Source: CAZQYB01 sp964582985 (GTDB lineage: Bacteria > Planctomycetota > Phycisphaerae > Sedimentisphaerales > Anaerobacaceae). From it: a DNA stretch of 6,857 bases. The DNA lies in assembly GCA_964582985.1 (NCBI GenBank), contig CAZOUM010000098.1, positions 1 to 6,857 on the forward strand, given 5' to 3'. Both the position numbers and the translations under genes were made by a program. Of this stretch, positions 1 through 5,427 are shown piece after piece. The notes beneath the pieces were generated by a model that was given only the letters and a program-made list of their open reading frames with translations, was not told the DNA's origin and made no database searches. How positions within the stretch are numbered: position 1 is the first letter of the stretch; each line of letters starts with the position of its first letter.

Positions 1-48
1 GGTCAATTTTTTCATTTTACTTTGTATTTTTGCGCTTTTATCTTTGAT

Positions 49-216
49 TTTTACATTAAAAAAGCCCCGCGCTTATCCGCAACCCCCCAAATTAAAGTCC
101 GCCCGAAGGGCCTGCCCTGAGCGTAGTCGAAGGGGCCTCCACAATTCTTGTCCGCCATAGCTTTATGCGAAGGCGGATTGCACTTTCCACTTTAACTTTT
201 ACATTAAAAAAGCCCC
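49..216. repeat. Direct repeat pair of 20 bp in the leader region
   Basis: TTTTACATTAAAAAAGCCCC occurs identically at 49-68 and 197-216. Both copies follow a T-rich stretch made of TTTTAC or TTTGAT-like words. The stretch 1-219 has no convincing gene on either strand and consists of these pyrimidine-rich runs plus the GC-rich repeats listed separately. The A6-GCCCC part resembles the edge of an intrinsic terminator read on the minus strand, so the pair may be duplicated terminator remnants. Confidence 0.7.
93..177. repeat. Cluster of short dispersed palindromic repeats
   Basis: Three repeat words are packed together. They are a small hairpin, GCCC-GAA-GGGC (101-111), a CCTGAG...GTCGAAGG core (116-133), and a TCCGCC...GGCGGA palindrome with a 15-base interior (151-177). 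The same cores recur elsewhere in the window (1161-1221, 2515-2555, 6031-6045), which marks them as dispersed elements and not local structure. No coding potential is supported here. Confidence 0.65.
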
Positions 217-240
217 ATCGCCAAATAGCCGATGGATTTT
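206..240 (-). terminator. Possible minus-strand intrinsic terminator
   Basis: CCATCG (215-220) pairs with CGATGG (230-235) around a 9-base loop. On the minus strand the stem is followed by GGC and six T residues, as in a rho-independent terminator. No minus-strand gene ends immediately before it, so its client is unclear. It could stop antisense or tRNA read-through. It overlaps the conserved block upstream of the first membrane-protein gene. Confidence 0.35.
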
Positions 241-244
241 ACAC

Positions 245-273
245 TTGCAAACGTAGAGCTTCCACGGCATAAT
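245..273 (+). promoter_or_regulatory. Sigma70-type promoter of first small membrane protein gene
   Basis: The -35 box TTGCAA (245-250) and -10 box CATAAT (268-273) are separated by 17 bp, about 40 bp before the start codon. The arrangement is repeated exactly, 410 bp downstream, in front of the paralogous gene. Conservation of both boxes and spacing between diverged copies supports a working promoter. The sequence just upstream (220-255) is also conserved (32 of 36 bases by eye) and may carry a regulator site. Confidence 0.65.
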
Positions 274-312
274 CAATCCGGTTAATAACAAGTTATCGTG
301 AAAGGAGTTCCT

Positions 313-558
313 ATGGACGCAAAAAAGGTATTTGTTGGCACAATTATTTGGTCGCTCGGCTTATTCCTGCCACTGCTCCTGCAGGTCCTGCTAATCGTCA
401 TCGCCATACACAGCGGCACATACAAGGCTGAATATGGCCGCATGATTCAAGACCTCTTGAGCGTACCTCTAATACTCCAGATTTACTTTATAGCAATGGC
501 GGTAGTCGGAACGGCCCTCGTCATTCTCGGTTTCGTATCAAAACCTTCCAACGACTAA
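313..558 (+). CDS. Small two-helix membrane protein, paralog 1
   Basis: The product is an 81-residue protein of unknown function. The start at 313 is preferred over an in-frame GTG at 298, because AAAGGAG (301-307) lies at normal spacing before it and the paralog starts at the same place. Residues about 7-33 and 55-75 are strongly hydrophobic, which suggests two membrane-spanning helices joined by a short polar loop (HSGTYKAEYGRM). The N-terminus MDxKKxFxGxIIWSLGLFxP is shared with the gene 410 bp downstream. The two proteins align without gaps at roughly 40% identity by eye. I do not recognise the family. The product is probably an inner-membrane protein expressed from its own promoter. Confidence 0.7.
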   Translation: MDAKKVFVGTIIWSLGLFLPLLLQVLLIVIAIHSGTYKAEYGRMIQDLLSVPLILQIYFIAMAVVGTALVILGFVSKPSND

Positions 559-654
559 GAATCGGATTGTGCCGTAGTTAACGGGGGCAAAGATAATGCC
601 GAACGTGGCGGTCGAACGTTTGCGTTGTTGCCAAATATCCGGCGGATTTTGCAC

Positions 655-683
655 TTGCAAACGTATGTATCCCCCTGCATAAT
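655..683 (+). promoter_or_regulatory. Sigma70-type promoter of second small membrane protein gene
   Basis: TTGCAA (655-660), a 17-bp spacer and CATAAT (678-683) repeat the layout at 245-273. The 36 bases at 630-665 match 220-255 at 32 positions. The spacer between -35 and -10 has diverged more than the boxes themselves, as expected if the boxes are under selection. The remaining sequence between the two genes (559-629) shows no clear terminator. Confidence 0.65.
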
Positions 684-722
684 CAAGCTGTTTAATCACT
701 TTTCCTTTGGAAAGGAGTTCAC

Positions 723-968
723 ATGGATGTGAAAAAGATTTTTATTGGCGCCATTATTTGGTCGCTCGGCCTGTTCGTCCCGGCCCTCCACCACGGAATG
801 CTTTCCATGGCGGCAATACATTCCAGAAACCACCTCTACGATTACCACACCCTGGCCAAATACTTCTTCGACCTGCCCTGGGTAGACGGCGTTTTCCTTG
901 TGGTAATGTGGCTGGTAGGGATAGTCCTGGTTATCTCTGGTTTCAGACCACAACCCTCCGGACGGTAA
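723..968 (+). CDS. Small two-helix membrane protein, paralog 2
   Basis: The product is 81 residues long, the same length as its upstream paralog, with the shared start MDxKKxFxGxIIWSLGLFxP. AAAGGAG at 711-717 is a good ribosome binding site. Hydrophobic stretches at about residues 7-32 and 56-74 suggest two transmembrane helices. The loop between them is rich in His and Tyr (HSRNHLYDYHTL) and differs most from paralog 1, so the loop may be where the two proteins specialised. The gene ends 36 bp before the convergent tRNA-Leu gene. Longer overlapping frames on both strands here run through the tRNA and are not credible. Function is unknown. Confidence 0.7.
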   Translation: MDVKKIFIGAIIWSLGLFVPALHHGMLSMAAIHSRNHLYDYHTLAKYFFDLPWVDGVFLVVMWLVGIVLVISGFRPQPSGR

Positions 969-1004
969 CGATTTGCTTATCCTGCAATCTCCGCAGAAAC
1001 CAAC

Positions 1005-1090
1005 TGCCGAAGGTGGGAGTCGAACCCACACCCGGGGTAAACCGGACGGGATTTTGAGTCCCGCGCGTCTGCCAGTTCCGCCACTTCGGC
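1005..1090 (-). tRNA. tRNA-Leu (anticodon CAA)
   Basis: On the minus strand this folds as a class II tRNA of 86 nt. The acceptor stem GCCGAAG/CTTCGGC is complete, with discriminator A. The anticodon stem-loop is CGGGA-CTCAAAA-TCCCG, with anticodon CAA at 1056-1054. A long variable arm (TCCGG...CCGGG) precedes the T arm GTGGG-TTCGACT-CCCAC. The long arm and anticodon agree on leucine, reading UUG codons. CCA is not encoded, since the sequence after the discriminator is GTT. No duplicate of its 3' end is visible in the window, so nothing suggests an integration event here. Confidence 0.95.
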
Positions 1091-1101
1091 CAATCTAACT
1101 G

Positions 1102-1130
1102 ATTATTGATTATTGGTCCGCCCCTGTCAA
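1102..1130 (-). promoter_or_regulatory. Promoter of tRNA-Leu
   Basis: Read on the minus strand, a perfect TTGACA (1130-1125) is followed after 17 bp by AATAAT (1107-1102), one base from the TATAAT consensus. Predicted transcription starts about 5 nt before the mature 5' end of the tRNA at 1090. Near-consensus promoters are usual for stable RNA genes. Confidence 0.75.
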
Positions 1131-1160
1131 CGCCAAATCACCCGCCCCTCACCCCACCCC

Positions 1161-1221
1161 GTCATCCTGAGCTTGTGCCCAAGGTGCGCAGTCCGCCGCA
1201 GGCGGACGAAGTCGAAGGATC
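1161..1221. repeat. Dispersed repeat with a nested GC palindrome
   Basis: The unit starts GTCATCCTGAG and ends GTCGAAGGATC. Between these halves, which in compact copies such as 116-133 lie next to each other, sits extra sequence that includes the perfect palindrome GTCCGCC-GCA-GGCGGAC (1191-1207). It looks like one palindromic repeat inserted into another. The whole spacer between the tRNA and proB (1091-1277) has no supported gene. A reading frame across 1106-1291 is composed of repeat sequence. Confidence 0.6.
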
Positions 1222-1239
1222 TGGGCTTCGGCAAATAAT

Positions 1240-1256
1240 GCATGTTTCGACAATGC
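1240..1256 (-). terminator. Weak hairpin downstream of proB
   Basis: GCATGT and ACAATGC form a stem with one bulged A around a four-base loop, starting 22 bp beyond the proB stop. On the minus strand it is followed by ATTATTTG, a poor U-tract. It is the only hairpin close to the proB 3' end, so it may contribute to termination, but the evidence is slight. Confidence 0.25.
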
Positions 1257-1277
1257 CTGCACTTGTGACTAACGCAC

Positions 1278-2441
1278 TCAGTAATCTATGATTACTATAT
1301 CTTCCGGTATTGCCACTACGTCCCGATGTTTCGGGCCGAGGATTTTTCGTATCTCGCTGCTGTGCCGGCCGGTCAATTGCTTCAATTCGGCGCTACTCAA
1401 ACTCGTCACCGCCCTGGCATTGTCATTTAGCATGACGACCGCGCCAGCTTCGAATGAACCATCGACGGAAATCACGCCGCTTGGCAAAAGGCTCTTTCGA
1501 TTCCGCACCGCCTTCATCGCACCTTCGTCAATAAATATCGTCCCCACGGCGGCGCTGTTTAGAATCCACCTTGCGCGGTTGCTCAGCTTTCGTTTGGGCA
1601 TAAAGACCGTACCGATTTCCTCGCCGGCGATAATCCTGCCGATTACGTTTTTCACTCTGCCGTCCGTTAGGACCATTCGGCAGCCGGCGTTGGAGGCAAC
1701 CTTGGCCGCCTCTAATTTGGTCTTCATTCCGCCGGTGCCGTGCCTGCTGCCCTTGCCGCCGGCGCTTCGCATCAGCTCGTCGGTTATCTCGTAAACAGCC
1801 GGTATCGGCTTCGCATCGGCAGACTTTCGCGGGTCCTTATCGTAAAGTGCATCGATGTCACTTAGCATAATCAATAAATCAGCGTCGATTTTACTCGCAA
1901 CCAGCGCGCTTAGTTTATCGTTATCGCCGAAGGCTGAGCCGATTTCATCGGTACTTACGCTGTCGTTCTCGTTCAGGACCGGCACAACCGAAAGTTTTAG
2001 AAGTGTCTCGACGGAATTGCGAAGATTAAGATATGTCTTTCTGTTATTGAGCACCTCGGCCGTGACCAGGACCTGGGCCACGGTAACGTCATAACGAGCG
2101 AACGACTTTTTGTACTCAGCCATCAGCAACGGCTGGCCGATAGCCGCACAGGCCTGCCGCATCTTTATATCCTTTACCCCGTTAGAAATGAGACGTCTGA
2201 CGTTTGGTGTGCCTGCAGCAGATTTTCTAACGGGGTAAACCCTACCCGCCAGCTCCAACTGTCCTCTCCCCATACCGATAGCGCCGGAAGTGATAATAAC
2301 CACCTGCCTGCCCGTTTTAAGAAGCGATGCCACCTGCCCGGCTATCCTGCTGACGTAGGCGGTGTCAATCCCGCCGGCTTTGGTCAGGGTATTGGTGCCG
2401 ATTTTTACGACTATTCGTTTGGCGTTCTCAAAATTCCGCAT
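1278..2441 (-). CDS. proB: Glutamate 5-kinase
   Basis: ProB phosphorylates L-glutamate with ATP to glutamate 5-phosphate, the first and normally proline-inhibited step of proline synthesis in the cytoplasm. The amino-acid-kinase domain covers about residues 5-280. It shows VVKIGTNTLT (11-20, Lys13), the SGAIG turn (52-56), NENDSVSTDEIG (157-168), GDNDKLSAL (172-180), SDIDALYDKDP (194-204) and GTGGMKTK (235-242). A PUA-like domain follows at about 290-375. The start is supported by GGAG five bases upstream. At 387 residues it is longer than a typical two-domain enzyme, partly because residues 68-89 are an in-frame insert encoded by a palindrome-bounded element (see 2173-2239). Reading frame and motifs are intact on both sides, so the enzyme is probably functional. 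The partner gene proA is not in the window. Confidence 0.95.
   Translation of the reverse strand: MRNFENAKRIVVKIGTNTLTKAGGIDTAYVSRIAGQVASLLKTGRQVVIITSGAIGMGRGQLELAGRVYPVRKSAAGTPNVRRLISNGVKDIKMRQACAAIGQPLLMAEYKKSFARYDVTVAQVLVTAEVLNNRKTYLNLRNSVETLLKLSVVPVLNENDSVSTDEIGSAFGDNDKLSALVASKIDADLLIMLSDIDALYDKDPRKSADAKPIPAVYEITDELMRSAGGKGSRHGTGGMKTKLEAAKVASNAGCRMVLTDGRVKNVIGRIIAGEEIGTVFMPKRKLSNRARWILNSAAVGTIFIDEGAMKAVRNRKSLLPSGVISVDGSFEAGAVVMLNDNARAVTSLSSAELKQLTGRHSSEIRKILGPKHRDVVAIPEDIVIIDY
2173..2239. mobile_element. Palindrome-bounded element inserted in frame within proB
   Basis: TTTACCCCGTTAGAAA (2173-2188) and its perfect reverse complement TTTCTAACGGGGTAAA (2224-2239) flank a 35-bp interior that itself holds the 8-bp palindrome AGACGTCT (2191-2198). 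In the proB frame the element encodes residues from VYPVRKS to ISNGV (68-89). Glutamate 5-kinases normally pass from the SGAI segment (here ending LELAGR) to the KDIKMRQACAAIGQ segment with no such insert. Open reading is preserved through both arms. From memory, peptides such as PVRNS and ISNGV recur as odd inserts in proteins from metagenomic genomes, which would fit a dispersed element. I could not verify this here. The pattern resembles the Rickettsia palindromic elements that sit inside coding genes. Confidence 0.8.
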
Positions 2442-2477
2442 CGATACTCCACTTACTTATTTGCGCATTATGAGCAG

Positions 2478-2506
2478 ATATTAAGATATTATTCGAAATT
2501 CTTCAA
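2478..2506 (-). promoter_or_regulatory. Candidate proB promoter
   Basis: On the minus strand TTGAAG (2506-2501) and TAATAT (2483-2478) are separated by 17 bp, placing the transcription start about 30 nt before the proB ATG. The surrounding bases are AT-rich. No attenuator or riboswitch-like structure is evident in the short leader. Confidence 0.45.
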
Positions 2507-2514
2507 TACTAATT

Positions 2515-2555
2515 GTCATCCTGACAAGCCTTTGGGCCTGAGGAAGGTCGAAGGG
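2515..2555. repeat. Dispersed GTCATCCTGA...GTCGAAGG repeat
   Basis: It begins GTCATCCTGA, like the unit at 1161, and ends GGTCGAAGGG, with a different interior holding CCTTTGGGCCTGAGG. It lies in the 321-bp spacer between proB and the AIPR gene. Minus-strand reading frames across 2481-2698 are made of this repeat plus spacer and are not credible genes. The unit marks the left edge of the AT-rich accessory region. Confidence 0.55.
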
Positions 2556-2612
2556 TTTAGCCCTCGAAATTTTCTGTTCATTCGGATGAAGTTGTGCAAA
2601 GGAAATAAACTG

Positions 2613-2640
2613 TTGTGGGGTTGTCGGTTTTGGGTATAAT
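2613..2640 (+). promoter_or_regulatory. Candidate promoter for the accessory gene group
   Basis: A perfect TATAAT (2635-2640) is preceded at 16 bp by TTGTGG (2613-2618), a partial -35 box. Predicted transcription starts near 2647, about 115 bases before the AIPR gene and just before a 31-codon ORF at 2649. It is the only strong rightward promoter-like signal ahead of the defence genes. Confidence 0.5.
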
Positions 2641-2648
2641 GTCGGGAT

Positions 2649-2744
2649 ATGAATAAGTCGCTCGCACATCTGCCGGAATACGTCCAAAAACTGCACAAAG
2701 TGACGGAAAAGATTTGTAAAGAAAAGATAGAAAGCTTTGTTTAG
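2649..2744 (+). pseudogene. 31-codon ORF, possible truncated 5' end of an HEPN/nucleotidyltransferase gene
   Basis: The peptide begins MNKSLAHLPEYVQKL and stops at TAG 18 bp before the AIPR start codon. From memory, the opening M-x-x-SL-x-HLPE-x-x-Q is typical of the N-terminus of proteins that pair a HEPN domain with a minimal nucleotidyltransferase. The similarity seems to fade after about residue 24, which would fit a gene cut off when the neighbouring DNA arrived. There is no ribosome binding site, and the ATG lies only about 9 bases after the -10 box, so it may be untranslated, leaderless, or simply chance sequence. Alternatively it could be a leader ORF for the AIPR gene. Confidence 0.3.
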
Positions 2745-2762
2745 CGAATAGCAGGAGTAGTT

Positions 2763-4517
2763 ATGAGATATTTAATTATGCTCAATATTTTAGACGAAAT
2801 TTGCAAGGAAGCTCCGGATCAGTATAAATCATATAAACCATTACCAAGCAACATAGAAAAACTTAACCAAGCAAGATCAAAGGCTTATATTCATTTATAT
2901 TTGAAAGTTAAATGTGGACTTGTTAACTTTAAGGCTCGACATGCATTAATTACCGACAAGGGTGGTGATGGAGGAGTTGATGCTTATTATATCAATAAAG
3001 AGAGAAAAAAACTATATCTTATTCAGTCTAAATTTAGGACTACAGAGAGCAATTTCAAAGCAAAAAGTGTTGACGCCGGCGAACTAGTGAAAATGGAAGT
3101 ACAAAGAATACTCAAAGGGGAAATTGCAGATAGTAATGGTAATGCATTCAATAGTAAAATTCAAAAACTTCAAAAAGAATGGTCAGAAATAAGGGATATC
3201 GCAAACTATGAGATAGTAGTTATAATTTTAGGTAATATTAAAAAGCTTAATGATATTCAAATTAGGCGTTTAATCGATAATTCAAAATATGAGGTATTCG
3301 ACCATAATAAAGCCTATAACGAATTGATCTTTCCATTATGTTCAGGAACTTATTATGATCCGAAAGAAATAACAATTGAAATTAATCTTTTTGAAAAAAC
3401 AGAGCCTGTCTTAAAACAAAGAATAACAACTCAATACGGTAAATATGAAGTTAGGATTCTTTTTGTTCCAATTAAGGAAATTGGCAGAGTATTGTCAAAA
3501 TACAAAAATTCTATTTTGCAATACAATCCAAGAAATTATTTGTCATTGTCAGGAAATCCAGTAAATAAAAAAATTCATGAGAGTATAATGGGGACCGCAA
3601 CGAATGAATTTGCAATTTTAAACAATGGGATAACGATGATTGCAACCTCTTTTAGATTTACTGAAGCCACTGGCAGAAATGAAATGGGACAGGTTATTAT
3701 AACTAAGCCCGAGATTATAAATGGAGGCCAGACGGCTTATGTTTTAAGTGAAGTATTTGAGAAAAAAAATGACAAAGGAACCTTTGGAAATAAAGAGGTT
3801 TTGTTAAAAGTTATTGTAATTGATAAAGAGAATAATAGTGCAACTAGTAACTTTATAGAGGAAATCTCAAATGCTACCAATCAACAAAGCAAAGTAGATG
3901 AGTCAGATAGGCGTTCGAATGACCCTATTCAGATAAAACTACAGAGTCTAATTTACGATAAATATGGTTATTTTTATGAAAGAAAAAAAGGTGAATTTTA
4001 CAATGGCCGCAAAGAAAAGTACTTAAAGCGGGAACTTGTGATTGAGAGAAGTTCCTTTCTTAGATCGTATCTTGCATTAAGTGGGGATGCTTCTTTAGCT
4101 AGACGAAGTTCTGAGAAGCTTTTCGAAATAAAGTTTTTTAGAAAGCTGTTAAGTCAATATGAAAAAGATTTCCAGAAAATGTTTTTTGCTTATCTTCTAT
4201 TCAAATACTTAGATAAACTTGGTAGAAAAAGAAGAAACTTGGATTGGGGAGGCACCGGATTGCGATATAGGCAGATGGCTATTATAGCGGCCATAGGTAT
4301 TATTGGATTTGACCAAAAGAAAACTTCGGATGAGATAAAAGAAGAAATAGCAAAGAGAGTTAAAAAGGTAGAATCAAAGTGGAAAAGTTTTGAGACGTGG
4401 GTAAAAAAACAAAAGGGAAATAGCGAATATTTGGAAGAAGGTGTTCTTAATACCGATAATTATTATAAGGGAAAGAGTGTAAACCAAAATATAAAGGATT
4501 TTTTTGGAAATTCATAA
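2763..4517 (+). CDS. AIPR-family abortive phage infection protein with N-terminal nuclease-like domain
   Basis: This 584-residue protein fits the AIPR (abortive infection phage resistance) family. The AIPR core spans about residues 225-400, with NPRNYL (255-260), a VNKKI segment, FAILNNGITMIA (283-294), PEIINGGQT (316-324) and ISNATNQQSKV (368-378). Before it, KGGDGGVDAYY (66-76) followed by LYLIQSK (84-90) has the spacing of a PD-(D/E)XK nuclease site, with Asp73 and the Gln88-x-Lys90 pair as candidate catalytic residues. A DNA-cleaving role in defence is inferred. The C-terminal third is Lys-rich and unassigned. AGGAG (2753-2757) supports the start over the second ATG at 2778. Codon use is strongly AT-rich, unlike proB, which suggests horizontal transfer. 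It leads the accessory gene group. Confidence 0.85.
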   Translation: MRYLIMLNILDEICKEAPDQYKSYKPLPSNIEKLNQARSKAYIHLYLKVKCGLVNFKARHALITDKGGDGGVDAYYINKERKKLYLIQSKFRTTESNFKAKSVDAGELVKMEVQRILKGEIADSNGNAFNSKIQKLQKEWSEIRDIANYEIVVIILGNIKKLNDIQIRRLIDNSKYEVFDHNKAYNELIFPLCSGTYYDPKEITIEINLFEKTEPVLKQRITTQYGKYEVRILFVPIKEIGRVLSKYKNSILQYNPRNYLSLSGNPVNKKIHESIMGTATNEFAILNNGITMIATSFRFTEATGRNEMGQVIITKPEIINGGQTAYVLSEVFEKKNDKGTFGNKEVLLKVIVIDKENNSATSNFIEEISNATNQQSKVDESDRRSNDPIQIKLQSLIYDKYGYFYERKKGEFYNGRKEKYLKRELVIERSSFLRSYLALSGDASLARRSSEKLFEIKFFRKLLSQYEKDFQKMFFAYLLFKYLDKLGRKRRNLDWGGTGLRYRQMAIIAAIGIIGFDQKKTSDEIKEEIAKRVKKVESKWKSFETWVKKQKGNSEYLEEGVLNTDNYYKGKSVNQNIKDFFGNS

Positions 4518-4666
4518 TCCTGTAGTCTGTGCAATCCATGTTTCCCTATAAATAGAGACACACGCGGAATCATTCAATAAAAGAGATTGGAAGCAGGAAG
4601 TAACGGGAACTTCTTATACTGGCAGAAACAGTCTGCGTTTCCTGTTTTATGTCAGCAACAGATGGA

Positions 4667-4672
4667 TATAAT
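4667..4672 (+). promoter_or_regulatory. Possible -10 box upstream of the coupled gene pair
   Basis: A perfect TATAAT lies 39 bases before the 67-codon gene, but no good -35 match is found at 16-18 bp. The 194-bp gap after the AIPR gene (4518-4711) otherwise contains only small hairpins, for example GCAGA-AACAG-TCTGC (4623-4637), and no terminator with a T-run. The downstream genes may therefore have their own promoter, read through from the AIPR gene, or both. Confidence 0.3.
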
Positions 4673-4711
4673 TATTGTTAGCCAAAGCTGAAAGAAAGGA
4701 GTTCGGAAAAC

Positions 4712-4915
4712 ATGCTTGAGTTATCTGTCGAAGAGAAGGACGCTATTTTGCTCCTTGGACGCTACTCGGATCACGAGTTAATAGCAGAGGATATTTTACA
4801 TACGTTGATTAAAAAGGGACTTTTACACCATAGGACTTCAGACGGTCATCTCGATATGACTACTCTCGGAGAAAACATTTATGACCAACTTGTCAAACAA
4901 AGCATTCCGAAATGA
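4712..4915 (+). CDS. Small winged-helix-like protein
   Basis: The 67-residue product is unrecognised at family level. The layout suggests a winged helix-turn-helix fold. Helix-forming residues open the protein (SVEEKDAILLLGRY). They are followed by DILHTLIKKGLLHH (27-40), the usual last helix before a wing, then a polar turn RTSDGHLDMT (41-50) and TLGENIYDQL (51-60). The pattern LS-x-EEK followed by L-x-x-KGLL also appears in the C-terminal half of the SieB-like protein at 6076. AAAGGAG at 4695-4701 is the ribosome binding site, with 10-base spacing. The stop overlaps the next start as ATGA, so the two genes are translated together. It could be a regulator of the island or a soluble subunit of the next protein. 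Confidence 0.65.
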   Translation: MLELSVEEKDAILLLGRYSDHELIAEDILHTLIKKGLLHHRTSDGHLDMTTLGENIYDQLVKQSIPK

Positions 4916-5397
4916 CGCAGATTCCATCCCAAGACGATCTAAACGCTGTTCATGTACTTCTCGATAAAGCAGAGTATGAATACTCTGCAAGAGTTTATCT
5001 AGATTTATGTAAAGAATTTCCTGCGGAATGTTCTGCAATATATGGCCAGGAATGGCAATTCCTTTTTGGTGCTGCCATAGTTGGTACAGTACTTTTCTTC
5101 CTTACTGACAAGTTATCCGAAAATGCTTGGAATCGAATATTTGCAGCTATTCGCCAATTATATGGTCAGCAACCAGGAATTAATATTGCAAACGAATTTA
5201 CACGTACCATTATAAATAATGTTGATTCCGATACAGAATATCATCTCGGAGTACGTATTCTCGAACTGCTCCAGATTTGTGAACAGACAAAAAAAAGCGG
5301 AATTCTTCTTTCTAAAAACAAAAGACTATGTGAGCGTGTTGGAATAGCAGTTTTTGAGAAATCGAAAAATTTTATACAATTGTGTAAACCCATATAG
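4912..5397 (+). CDS. Uncharacterised single-helix membrane protein
   Basis: The product has 161 residues and its family is unknown to me. Residues about 49-65 (FLFGAAIVGTVLFFL) form one probable transmembrane helix, leaving an acidic N-terminal part and a C-terminal cytoplasmic or periplasmic domain of about 95 residues with mixed helix and strand character. The start ATG overlaps the preceding stop (ATGA) and has no ribosome binding site of its own, so translation depends on the 67-residue gene. That coupling argues for a stoichiometric partnership. A membrane component beside a small soluble partner inside a defence island is compatible with a membrane-acting abortive infection module, but the sequence does not show this directly. 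Confidence 0.65.
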   Translation: MTQIPSQDDLNAVHVLLDKAEYEYSARVYLDLCKEFPAECSAIYGQEWQFLFGAAIVGTVLFFLTDKLSENAWNRIFAAIRQLYGQQPGINIANEFTRTIINNVDSDTEYHLGVRILELLQICEQTKKSGILLSKNKRLCERVGIAVFEKSKNFIQLCKPI

Positions 5398-5427
5398 CAG
5401 TCTTATTTCGAAGTAAAGACATTTTAA

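Noticed and set aside
696..1057. Overlapping reading frames on both strands (696-1031 minus, 707-1057 plus)
   Set aside because: Both overlap the well-supported 81-residue gene and run into the tRNA-Leu gene. Their translations are Pro/Arg-rich and low in credible motifs.
1005..1090. tRNA-Leu as an attachment site for the accessory island
   Set aside because: The island starts more than 1.5 kb away beyond proB, no integrase is present, and no second copy of the tRNA 3' end was found in the window.
93..1221. CRISPR-like regularity of the short palindromes
   Set aside because: The units are few, irregularly spaced and differ in sequence, there are no uniform spacers, and no cas gene is present.
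1288..2094. Plus-strand frames opposite proB
   Set aside because: They are antisense to a clearly recognised gene, have Ser/Leu-rich compositions typical of antisense frames, and show no ribosome binding site or family pattern.
2481..2698. Two minus-strand frames in the proB-AIPR spacer
   Set aside because: They are composed partly of the dispersed repeat at 2515-2555 and cover the opposite strand of the promoter region. No family pattern is visible.
4838..5038. Minus-strand frame across the 67/161 gene junction
   Set aside because: It is antisense to two coupled genes with a good ribosome binding site and start/stop overlap, and it has no independent support.
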